Assembly: GCA_012032065.1 (NCBI GenBank)
Contig: JAAURV010000200.1
Location: 1-6,041, forward strand
Reading direction: 5' to 3'
Source: Hyphomicrobiales bacterium
GTDB taxonomy: Bacteria; Pseudomonadota; Alphaproteobacteria; Rhizobiales; Aestuariivirgaceae
Length of the DNA stretch: 6,041 nt
The translations under genes and the position numbers were made by a program. Position 1 is the first letter of the stretch. Each line of letters opens with the position of its first letter. A model generated the notes under the pieces. It did not search any database and had not been told where the DNA came from. It saw only the letters and a program-made list of their open reading frames with translations. This document shows, one piece after another, positions 1-6,041 of this stretch.

Positions 1-68
1 CCGGACATCACTTACCGAGGGGAGCCGGATTCTTGCGGAAGTCCGCATCCCGCTATCACGAACCATGA

Positions 69-1057
69 TCAGGCGGAGACTGGCGCGATCACCGGGATGC
101 CGCGCTCGCGGTAGGGGGTGCGGCCGTAGAAGGCGCGGTAGCATTTCGAGAAATGCGAGGGGCTGGAGAAGCCGCAGGCCAGCGCCACGTTGATGACCGA
201 CATGTCGGTCTGGAGAAGCAGCGGACGCGGGCCTTTTTCAGGCGCAGCTCGAGATAGTACCGCTTCGGACTGCGGTCGAGATAGCGCCGGAACAGGCGCT
301 CGAGCTGGCGGGTGGAGAGGCCCGATTGCTTGGCGAGCAGGCTGGGAGAGAGCGGGTCCTCGAGGTTCTTTTCCATCTCCTCGATAATGCCCATGAGTTT
401 TGGATGCCTCGCGCCGATGCGGGCCGGGAGCGACATTCTCTGGTGCTCGCTGTGGTGCCGGATCGGCGAATGCAGCACGGCTTCTGCCACCGCCGAGGCC
501 AAGTCCGCGCCATGCTGGCTGGCGATCATGGTGAGCATCATGTCGAGTGCGGTGGTGCCGCCAGCCGAGGTGAAGCGGTCGCGGTCGATTTCGAACAGTC
601 CGCCGGTCGCTTCGAGCTCGGGGAAGGCCTCGTTGAAACCCGGCAGGTTCTCCCAGTGGATGGTGCACCTGTATTCGTCAAGAAGCCCTGCTTCCGCCAG
701 GACATGCGATCCGGTGCAGACAGCGCCGATGTCGGAGCCGCGCCGTTCGATGCGGCGGAGCCAGGAGATGAGCTGCTTGGGGGTGTGGCGCTGCACATTG
801 AGCCCGGCGCAGACGATGACGGTCGCATGGGGCGGCACCGCGTCGAGGTCACCGTCGACCATGGCCAGGATGCCGTTCGATGCCGCGACGGGTTTTCCGT
901 CCAGCGAATGCATGGTCCACTTGTAGAGGTCTTTTTCGGCCATGCGATTGGCGAGCCGCAGCGGTTCGATCGCCGAGGTCACCGGCATCATGGTGAATTC
1001 CGGCAGGAGCACGAGAGCGAAGGGCTGCGGCAAATCCTTGGGCTTGTCGCCGAACAT
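69..1057 (-). CDS. GlxA-family (GATase1-like + AraC HTH) transcriptional regulator, frameshifted near its C-terminus
   Basis: Cytoplasmic DNA-binding regulator with an N-terminal DJ-1/PfpI glutamine-amidotransferase-like sensor domain (about residues 12-185) and a C-terminal AraC-type double helix-turn-helix (about 220-325). The sensor shows the nucleophile-elbow motif GAVCTGSHVLAEAGLL (Cys114) and the family motif SAGGTTALDMML (about 164-175). The first helix-turn-helix is LAKQSGLSTRQLERLFRRYL. After KKAR (277) the frame is lost, and the second helix-turn-helix (DMSVINVALACGFSS, SHFSKCYRAFYGRTP) resumes in another frame and ends at the TGA at 71-69. Taking two bases out near 219-228 restores the usual spacing (AR, four residues, QT) and a 328-residue protein, a normal length. 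The ATG at 1057 has GGAG nine bases upstream. It diverges from the MetF-like gene and lies near sarcosine oxidase genes, so a GbdR-like role in glycine betaine, dimethylglycine or sarcosine catabolism is inferred, not shown. Without frame repair the tail after residue 279 is nonsense and the second helix-turn-helix is lost. Confidence 0.9.
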
Positions 1058-1243
1058 GGCTGTGAACTCCGTCGCCGTTCTCTTGCGCCAGAATTCGCTT
1101 GTTGTCCATTGGCGTCATCGCCGGGGCGGAAAGCGACCATCCCACAGGCGGAACAGTCGGTTTCGGACTAGGCCTGTCGCAAACCTTCGCAGCTCATGAG
1201 GCCGCTTCGGGCATTCTTTACGCGCACCGGCCCGAGGACTACC
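1058..1243. promoter_or_regulatory. Divergent intergenic region between the GlxA-type regulator and the MetF-like gene
   Basis: This 186-base gap separates two divergently read genes, so it should hold both promoters and probably the regulator's own binding site; that is inference from layout. What can be seen is an imperfect inverted repeat: ACAGGC at 1144-1149 matched by GCCTGT at 1172-1177, with GCGAC (1134-1138) and GTCGC (1176-1180) flanking in the same orientation sense. No clear -35/-10 pair stands out. An in-frame ATG at 1196 could extend the MetF-like gene into this region, but it lacks a Shine-Dalgarno sequence. Confidence 0.3.
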
Positions 1244-2139
1244 GTGAACGCACCTCTCGTCAATCTTTCGCCTTCGCCCAACCTGATGCCCGATCCCGTG
1301 AAGGACTTTTACCGCAAGCTCACCGTCGAAATCACCGGCAGGCAGGCCGACAAGGCGCTGCTCTTGGCGCAGCGGCTCGCCAAGGGTACGCAGGTGTTCA
1401 TAGCGCTGATCGACCCTGCCGATGTCGATGGGCAGTTGCAGGCGGCGGTGGCGCTTCATGAGGCGGGGCTCGTGCCAGTGCCGCATATCCCCGCACGCTT
1501 CGTTCGCGACGCGGCGGATCTCGAGGCGCGGCTGTCCGCGCTCACGTCGAGGGCAGGGGTCAAGCAGATGCTTGTGCTGGGCGGCGGCGCGCCTCACCCC
1601 ATCGGCAAATACGACGCGGCCATCCAGCTTCTCGAAACCGGACTGTTCCAGAAACATGGCGTGACCCGCATCGGCATTGCCGGCCACCCGGAAGGCAATC
1701 CCGACATCACCAAGGTCCACGGCGAACCCGCGCTGATGGCGGCGCTGAGGCTCAAGCAGGCCTGGCTCGGGGCCAACAGCATCGACGGCTTCATCGCCAC
1801 GCAATTTTTGTTCGAAGCGGGTCCGGTCGCCTATTGGGCCGATCAACTCCGCCACGAGGGCATCGAACTTCCGATCCATGTCGGCGTGGCCGGACGGCGT
1901 CGATCAAAACGCTGGTGAAGTACGCCGCCGTCTGCGGCGTCGGCAACTCCGCGCGGTTCATCCGCAAACAGGCGCTGAACGTGACAAAGCTCCTGACCGT
2001 CAACACGCCGGACGCTTTCGTGGAACAGCTCGCCAAACTCCATACCGAAAAGCCGGAGCTGAAAATCGCCGCCCCGCACTTCTATCCCTTCGGCGGCTTC
2101 GACAAGCTGTTCGATTGGCTGAGTCCTAAACTCAGCTGA
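1244..2139 (+). CDS. Methylenetetrahydrofolate reductase-like protein (MetF family), single-base frameshift
   Basis: Cytoplasmic flavoprotein of the MetF TIM-barrel family, which interconverts 5,10-methylene- and 5-methyl-tetrahydrofolate. Signatures in order: a first-strand Glu in LTVEITGRQAD (about residue 29), the MLVLGGGAPHPIGKY stretch (109-123) where MetF proteins handle folate and flavin, IGIAGHPEGNPDI (143-155), which matches the MetF 'GVA.YPEGHP' motif, and FIATQFLFE (183-191), which matches 'ITQ.FFD'. The frame breaks after HVGVAG near 1893-1897. The next frame carries on with ASIKTLVKYAAVCGVGNSARF and ends at PHFYPFGGFDKLFDWL. Adding one C gives the family-like GVAGPASIKTL and a 298-residue protein. 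I chose the GTG at 1244 because GAGG lies six bases upstream; the in-frame ATG at 1196 has no ribosome site and adds a non-conserved leader. As sequenced, translation stops at 1918. The sarcosine oxidase genes nearby suggest it handles one-carbon units from methylated amines; direction of catalysis is unknown. Confidence 0.8.
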
Positions 2140-2151
2140 TTTCAATCAGTT
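2134..2151 (+). terminator. Weak hairpin at the end of the MetF-like gene
   Basis: A seven-pair stem (one G-U pair) with a TTCA loop spans the stop codon of the MetF-like gene: AGCTGAT, loop, ATCAGTT. It is followed by the short T-rich stretch ATTTG rather than a true T run. The stem is AT-rich and weak, so rho-independent termination here is only possible. Confidence 0.25.
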
Positions 2152-2153
2152 AT

Positions 2154-2181
2154 TTGTCGCTGGAAAATGCTGATGTCTTAT
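2154..2181 (+). promoter_or_regulatory. Possible vapBC promoter
   Basis: TTGTCG (2154-2159) and TCTTAT (2176-2181), 16 bases apart, each match four of six positions of the sigma-70 consensus. They sit in the most AT-rich part of the window (23 G+C of 60 in 2161-2220). Transcription would start near 2188, on top of the palindrome described next. Predicted by eye only. Confidence 0.3.
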
Positions 2182-2187
2182 GGTATA

Positions 2188-2199
2188 TAAGGTACCTTA
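2188..2199. promoter_or_regulatory. Perfect 12-base palindrome, candidate VapB/VapBC operator
   Basis: TAAGGTACCTTA is a perfect palindrome 23 bases ahead of the vapB start. It is embedded in repeated GGTA units: GGTAT at 2182-2186, GGTAC at 2191-2195 and GGTAT at 2203-2207; GGTA at 2182-2185 also pairs with TACC at 2193-2196. VapB antitoxins usually bind palindromes at their own promoter and repress it, more strongly with VapC bound. The position makes this the best operator candidate. Confidence 0.45.
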
Positions 2200-2221
2200 G
2201 AAGGTATGGGATGCCTAACAA

Positions 2222-2497
2222 GTGGCACTGAGCATCAAAAACCGCGAATACGAACAGGTGTCCCGCGAACTCGCGGAGATTACCGGAAAATCGATCACGG
2301 AATCCGGTCTGGAAGGTTTGAAGCGCGAGTTGGAACGGCAGAAGTCGATCCGGAAATTTGCGATGCGCACCGACAAGGAAGAGTTCCTGACCCTCGTCAG
2401 GAACATTCAACAGAGATACGCGGCCTTGCCCTCGAAGACGAACATGACCGATGACGAAATTCTCGGATACGACGAGTCCGGAATTCCCACCGAATGA
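2222..2497 (+). CDS. vapB: VapB-type antitoxin (Rv0623-like family)
   Basis: Small antitoxin of 91 residues that should bind and neutralise the adjacent VapC RNase and repress its own operon. The N-terminus VALSIKNREYEQVSRELAEITGKSITE matches the typical start of this family (MALSIKDPE..., then a Leu/Ala-rich helix and TG.S.TEA). This N-terminal part is expected to form the DNA-binding dimer. The acidic C-terminus (about 74-91, MTDDEILGYDESGIPTE) is the sort of tail that docks onto VapC. The start is GTG at 2222, chosen because the conserved ALSIK follows directly. GGGA lies ten bases upstream, a weak ribosome site. The ATG at 2211 is in another frame and stops after six codons. Its stop codon overlaps the vapC start as ATGA, so the two are translationally coupled. 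GC is lower than in the flanking genes (65 of 120 in 2221-2340). Confidence 0.85.
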   Translation: MALSIKNREYEQVSRELAEITGKSITESGLEGLKRELERQKSIRKFAMRTDKEEFLTLVRNIQQRYAALPSKTNMTDDEILGYDESGIPTE

Positions 2498-2886
2498 TCG
2501 TCGATACATCCGCATTCACCGCCATTCTCAGAGGTGAAAGCGAGGCCACCGATTTTGCGTTGCGGGTAAGAACGGCATCGCGAAAACTGTTTCCAGCTCC
2601 CATTTATGTTGAAAGCTGTTTTGTGGCCGCCAAGGATCGCGGTGTTGAAGCGATCGATGCTGTCGATTCCCTAATTCGAAGACTCGAACTGGAAATCGTA
2701 CCGTTTACGCCCGACATGGCGCGCGTGGCGGTGAATGCATTCATGCAGTACGGCAAAGGCCGCGGCCACAAGGCTCAGCTCAACTTCGGCGACTGCATGG
2801 CCTATGCCGCGAGCAAGGTCGAAATGATGCCGCTGCTGTTCAAGGGCGATGACTTCCGGCTGACGGATGTCGAGGCCGCGATTTAG
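2494..2886 (+). CDS. vapC: VapC-type PIN-domain ribonuclease toxin
   Basis: Toxin of 130 residues, a usual VapC length, made of a single PIN domain. VapC enzymes are Mg2+-dependent RNases that typically cut tRNA or rRNA and stop translation; the target here cannot be read from sequence. The acidic active site is complete: Asp4 in MIVDTSAF, Glu40 in YVESCFV, Asp100 in LNFGDCMAYA and Asp119 in LLFKGDDF. FGDC.AYA and the C-terminal F.GDDF are hallmark PIN/VapC motifs, so an active enzyme is expected. It starts at the ATG that overlaps the vapB stop and has no strong ribosome site of its own, which fits synthesis coupled to the antitoxin. Its TAG stop overlaps the soxG stop tail to tail. Unlike its metabolic neighbours, the reading frame is uninterrupted. 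Confidence 0.93.
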   Translation: MIVDTSAFTAILRGESEATDFALRVRTASRKLFPAPIYVESCFVAAKDRGVEAIDAVDSLIRRLELEIVPFTPDMARVAVNAFMQYGKGRGHKAQLNFGDCMAYAASKVEMMPLLFKGDDFRLTDVEAAI

Positions 2887-3478
2887 GCGGACTGCTGCTC
2901 GAACAACGTCACCTTCGCTTCCTTCCGCGCGGCCTTCGCCAGGAAATCCCATGCGTGATGCGCGTAGGAGCGGAAGACGTAGAGGTCGAACACGTCCCGC
3001 TCCACCGCGTGCAAGAGCGCCGCGATCTCGGCGAAGCGCAGTCGCTTGACCGCGCCTTCGGGAAACTCTTCGCCCAGAAGATCGAGCGAGGTTCCCTTCA
3101 TCAACACCACGCGCGCTCCTCGCCTTCGATGCGGATGACGCTGCGCATGTCCGAGACATCGGCGGCGAAGCCGTGAATGCCGTTGGCCGCTTTCTCGAAT
3201 GCCGCGATCAGGTCGCGCACTTTCGCGTGCGGGGCAATCACCAGCCACTGGTCGATTGACAGCCACAGGATGCGGATATCGCCCCATGCCGCGTTTGAGC
3301 GCGGCGCTTTGGGAAGATCAACGCCGAATGCAGTTTTGGCCGCGGCCATGAACTTGCGGTCGGAGGCGAACCCGCGCAGATCGATCATGCCGCGTCCCTG
3401 GATTTCGCGGAGCGACACCAGCAGGCCTTCGGGCGCTACGTGCCGAACGAGGGCTGTTTCGAAGCGGGGATCAGACAT
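2883..3478 (-). CDS. soxG: Sarcosine oxidase gamma subunit, single-base frameshift
   Basis: Gamma subunit of heterotetrameric (alpha-beta-gamma-delta) sarcosine oxidase, a cytoplasmic folate-linked complex that converts sarcosine to glycine, hydrogen peroxide and 5,10-methylene-tetrahydrofolate. Gamma is related to the folate-binding GcvT/YgfZ fold. Visible features are LREIQGRGMIDLRG near the N-terminus, WLSIDQWLVIAP in the middle, and after the break LLGEEFPEGAVKRLRF and DVFDLYVFRSYAHHAWDFL, which are typical of SoxG C-termini. The frame breaks after RIEGEE near 3112-3118; the next frame continues ARVVLMKGTSLDLLG. Adding one G restores EGEEARVVLMKG and a 198-residue protein, the expected size. 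As sequenced, the protein stops at 3101. The ATG at 3478 has AAGGAG nine bases upstream, inside the end of soxA, and overlaps the soxA end by eight bases (ATGTCTGA), so it is cotranscribed and probably coupled to soxA. Confidence 0.88.
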
Positions 3479-6041
3479 TCTGCCGCGCTCCTTCCTTGTC
3501 GTAGAAGACCGGATCGGTGACCTTGGCGCGGATCACCTTGCCCTCGATGGGAAAGGAGAGGATTTCGCCCATCCGGTTGCGGCCGTCATTGATCAGAGCC
3601 ATTGCGATGGAACGGCCAAGGGTCGGCGAATGATAGGTGGACGTGACATGGCCGATGGTCTCCATCGGCGGCCTGTCCTTCACATGCCTCACCGCATGCG
3701 CGCCATCGGGCAGAACTTCGCTCGGATCTTCGGTCAAGAGCCCCACGAGTTGCTTGCGGCCCGGCGCTTTGAGATGCGATTGCTCGAGCGAACGCTTGCC
3801 GATAAAATCCGTTTTCTTCTTGGAGACGAGGCCATCGAGGCCCACATCGGCCGGCGTTGTCGTACCGTCGGTTTCATCGCCAATCACGATGAAGCCCTTT
3901 TCAGCGCGCAGCACATGCAGCGCTTCCGTTCCGTAGGCCTCCAGACCAAACTCCGCGCCTGCTGAGACGATCTCTTCCCACAATCCGCGTCCGCCGTTCG
4001 ACGGCGTTGCCACCTCGAAGGAAAGTTCGCCCGAGAAGCTGATGCGATAGACGCGCACCGGATAACCTCCAAGCGTTCCAACCTTGTAGGACATGTGCGG
4101 AAACGCCTCATGGCTCAGATCGAAATCGGGTGCGAGCTTCGCCAGCACCTCGCGCGCCTTGGGGCCGGCGATGGCGAACTGCGCCCATTGTTCGGTGACC
4201 GGCGTCACGAACACGCGATACTGCGTCCATTCGGTTTGCAGCCACTCTTCGAACCAGGCCGCGATGCGGTCCGCGCCGCCCGAAGTCGTGTGAACCAGGA
4301 AATGATCGCCGGCGAAGCGCACCACCACGCCGTCATCCATCAGGAATCCCAGCTCGTTCATCATCAACCCGTAGCGGCAGCGGCCCGGCTTCAGCGTCGA
4401 CATCATATTGGTGTACATACGGTCGAGGAACTCCGCCGCATCCGGCCCCTTCACCTCGATCTTGCCCAGCGTCGAGGCGTCGAGCAGCCCCACCTTGTTC
4501 CGTACACTGAGGATTTCGCGGTTGATCGCCGCGTGCTTGTCCTCGCCCATGCGCGGATAGGTATAGGCGCGCCGCCACTGGCCCACCGGCTCGAACGCGG
4601 CGCCATGCTCCACATGCCATTGATGGATCGGCGTGCGCCGCACGGGCAGGAACATCTCGCGGGTGTTCTGCCCGGCAATCGAACCGAAGGAGAAAGGCGT
4701 ATAGGGCGGGCGGAAGGTGGTGACGCCGATTTCGGGGATCGATTTGCCGGTGGCTTCCGAAAGAATGCCGAGACCGTTCAGGTTCGAGGTCTTGCCCTGA
4801 TCCGTGGCCATGCCGAAGGTGGTGTAGCGCTTGGTGTGCTCGACCGACTCGTAACCTTCGCGTTGGGCAAGTTCGAGATCGGCGGCGGTCACGTCGTTCT
4901 GGAAATCGATGAAGTGCTTGTTGCCTTCGTTGTATTTGCCGGTCGCAGGTGCAAACCACAAAGGTTCCATCGCGCCCCGCTTTGGCTCGGTGACGGCGGG
5001 TGCTTTGAATTTATTAGACTTCGATTTCGGCCGCACCGCCTTGCCCGCCGCTTCGCCGGCAGCGTGTGCTTCGGCCAATGTTTCCGAAACCGACATGGTG
5101 CCGTTACACGCGCCCACAGCCGACATCGCATCGGCGTGTGTGTTGGGCCGGAAGCTCGCCAGCGTTTCGTCGAATCTGATCTTGCCGCCGTTGTGGCACC
5201 AGAGATGCAGCGCCGGATTGAACCCGCCCGACATGGCGACGAAATCGCACTCGACCTTGCGCTCGGTGATGACGCGGCCCTGGCCCGTGCGGTAGGCGGC
5301 GATCTTGACAGCCGACACGCCAAGCGAGCCTTCGACCGCGGAGATGATCGAACCCGGGAGCACTTCAATGCCATCGGCGATCGCGCGTCTCGGTAAGTCG
5401 CCCTCAGGCCGCATGCGCGAGTCGGCCACGCGCACCATGACGCCTGCTTTCTTGAGCGCAAATGCGGTGAGATAGGCATCGTCATTGTTGGTGAAGACGA
5501 CACCGCTTTGGCCGGGTGTCACACCGTATCGGCCCAAAAGCCCGCGCGCCGCCGTGGCCAGCATGATGCCGGGCCGGTCATTATTTGCGAAGGCGATGGG
5601 CCGCTCGATGGCGCCGGTTGCGAGAATGACGCGCGAGGCTCGGATCTTCCAAAGGCGATGACGCGGCGCTCCCGAAGCGGCGAGTGCGGGATCGTGATCG
5701 GCGACGCGCTCCACCGCCATAAGATAGTTGTGATGAAAATGCCCGACGACCGTGGTGCGGCTGAGGAGATGCACATTCTCCATCGCCGCCAGTCTTGTGA
5801 CGGCATCGGGAATCGTATCTCCGATGCAGCCTTCGCCGATCATGCCGGCGGTCAGATCGGCAACACCGCCGAGCTGTGCATTCTCGTCGGCAAGAAGCAC
5901 GCGCGCGCCTGATGCCGCTGCCGCTTCCGCTGGCGTGCGAGTCCCCGCGATGCCCGCCGCCCACGACCAGCACATCGCAATGAACATGCATGTGCTCGTA
6001 AGCGTCGGGGTCGCGGCCTTCCGCGGCCTTGCCGAGACCTG
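3471..6041 (-). CDS. soxA: Sarcosine oxidase alpha subunit, 5' end outside the window, frameshifted near the FAD/NAD motif
   Basis: Large subunit of heterotetrameric sarcosine oxidase; it carries a dinucleotide-binding half and a folate-binding half that accepts the one-carbon unit as methylene-tetrahydrofolate. At the right edge one frame reads GLGKAAEGRDPDAYEHMHVHCDVLVVGGG, a SoxA linker leading into a GxGxxG fold. The frame then changes near 5932-5956, and one open frame runs from GIAG/EAAAASGARVLLADE to the TGA at 3471. It contains the pyridine-nucleotide oxidoreductase region, with ATGAIERP and VGACNGTMSVSETLAEAHAAG, then GKTSNLNGLGILSEATG. A GcvT-type aminomethyltransferase domain follows from about RRTPIHQWH (near 4640), with LLDASTLGKIEVKGP, LKPGRCRYGLMMNELG, SFSGELSFEV and GTEALHVLRAEKG. 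A GcvT C-terminal barrel closes the protein. Alpha subunits are usually about 970-1000 residues, so the N-terminal small-domain region and start lie beyond 6041, as presumably do soxB and soxD in the usual soxBDAG order. Confidence 0.93.
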   Translation of the reverse strand, partial: QVSARPRKAATPTLTSTCMFIAMCWSWAAGIAGTRTPAEAAAASGARVLLADENAQLGGVADLTAGMIGEGCIGDTIPDAVTRLAAMENVHLLSRTTVVGHFHHNYLMAVERVADHDPALAASGAPRHRLWKIRASRVILATGAIERPIAFANNDRPGIMLATAARGLLGRYGVTPGQSGVVFTNNDDAYLTAFALKKAGVMVRVADSRMRPEGDLPRRAIADGIEVLPGSIISAVEGSLGVSAVKIAAYRTGQGRVITERKVECDFVAMSGGFNPALHLWCHNGGKIRFDETLASFRPNTHADAMSAVGACNGTMSVSETLAEAHAAGEAAGKAVRPKSKSNKFKAPAVTEPKRGAMEPLWFAPATGKYNEGNKHFIDFQNDVTAADLELAQREGYESVEHTKRYTTFGMATDQGKTSNLNGLGILSEATGKSIPEIGVTTFRPPYTPFSFGSIAGQNTREMFLPVRRTPIHQWHVEHGAAFEPVGQWRRAYTYPRMGEDKHAAINREILSVRNKVGLLDASTLGKIEVKGPDAAEFLDRMYTNMMSTLKPGRCRYGLMMNELGFLMDDGVVVRFAGDHFLVHTTSGGADRIAAWFEEWLQTEWTQYRVFVTPVTEQWAQFAIAGPKAREVLAKLAPDFDLSHEAFPHMSYKVGTLGGYPVRVYRISFSGELSFEVATPSNGGRGLWEEIVSAGAEFGLEAYGTEALHVLRAEKGFIVIGDETDGTTTPADVGLDGLVSKKKTDFIGKRSLEQSHLKAPGRKQLVGLLTEDPSEVLPDGAHAVRHVKDRPPMETIGHVTSTYHSPTLGRSIAMALINDGRNRMGEILSFPIEGKVIRAKVTDPVFYDKEGARQNV

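Noticed and set aside
34..47. Inverted repeat TGCGGA-AG-TCCGCA downstream of the regulator
   Set aside because: The loop is too short for a good hairpin and no T run follows on the minus strand, so it is not a convincing terminator.
3..68. Possible C-terminal tail of a plus-strand gene ending in TGA at 66-68, directly abutting the regulator's stop
   Set aside because: Only 21 codons are visible, other frames on both strands are also open, and no family can be recognised, so it cannot be supported.
326..1171. Plus-strand open frame of 281 codons opposite the regulator
   Set aside because: The minus strand here carries a full GATase1-like domain, and the opposite product shows no recognisable domain.
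1115..1879. Minus-strand open frame of 254 codons opposite the MetF-like gene
   Set aside because: Plus-strand MetF motifs cover the same bases; the antisense product is Arg-rich and unrecognisable.
2211..2231. Tiny frame MPNKWH ahead of vapB as a leader peptide or alternative start
   Set aside because: Six codons with no evidence of translation. The conserved vapB N-terminus begins in a different frame at the GTG at 2222.
3177..3965. Plus-strand open frame of 262 codons across the soxG/soxA junction
   Set aside because: It is antisense to two real genes and spans their junction, with no family motif; a codon-bias shadow.
4095..5396. Plus-strand open frame of 433 codons inside soxA
   Set aside because: It lies wholly antisense to clearly recognisable SoxA sequence. 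Its Arg/His-rich composition is what the reverse complement of a high-GC gene gives, and no domain is recognisable.

Overview
The window looks like chromosomal DNA of a GC-rich alphaproteobacterium, most likely of the Rhizobiales (Hyphomicrobiales) type. That is inferred from high GC in the metabolic genes (38 of 60 bases in 3961-4020, counted by hand) and from the gene set: a GlxA/GbdR-type regulator, a short MetF-like protein and heterotetrameric sarcosine oxidase genes. No RNA gene, CRISPR array or insertion sequence was seen.

Layout. A GlxA-family AraC-type regulator reads leftward (1057 to 69). Across a 186-base divergent gap, a methylenetetrahydrofolate reductase-like gene reads rightward (1244-2139). 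An AT-rich leader (about 2140-2221) carries a perfect 12-base palindrome and leads into a compact vapBC toxin-antitoxin pair (2222-2886). Facing it from the right edge are soxA (sarcosine oxidase alpha, 5' end beyond the window) and soxG (gamma), read leftward with an 8-base overlap. The soxG stop overlaps the vapC stop tail to tail by four bases.

How the genes work together. Sarcosine oxidase demethylates sarcosine and passes the one-carbon unit to tetrahydrofolate. The MetF-like enzyme interconverts methylene- and methyl-tetrahydrofolate. GlxA-type regulators that resemble GbdR control glycine betaine, dimethylglycine and sarcosine catabolism in other bacteria. The simplest reading is a methylated-amine or glycine betaine catabolic locus, with a lower-GC vapBC module lodged between two converging transcription units.

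Caveat. All four metabolic or regulatory genes are broken by very small indels: glxA near 219-228, metF near 1893-1897, soxG near 3112-3118 and soxA near 5932-5956. In each case the family signature resumes at once in another frame, and the intact protein is recovered by changing one or two bases (soxA may need more). The vapBC genes are intact. Either the sequence carries uncorrected indel errors, or the locus is a very recent pseudogene cluster. The sequence alone cannot separate these, although indels in short GC runs across unrelated genes favour error. I see no convincing new biological system. The most distinctive feature is the placement and putative operator of vapBC.
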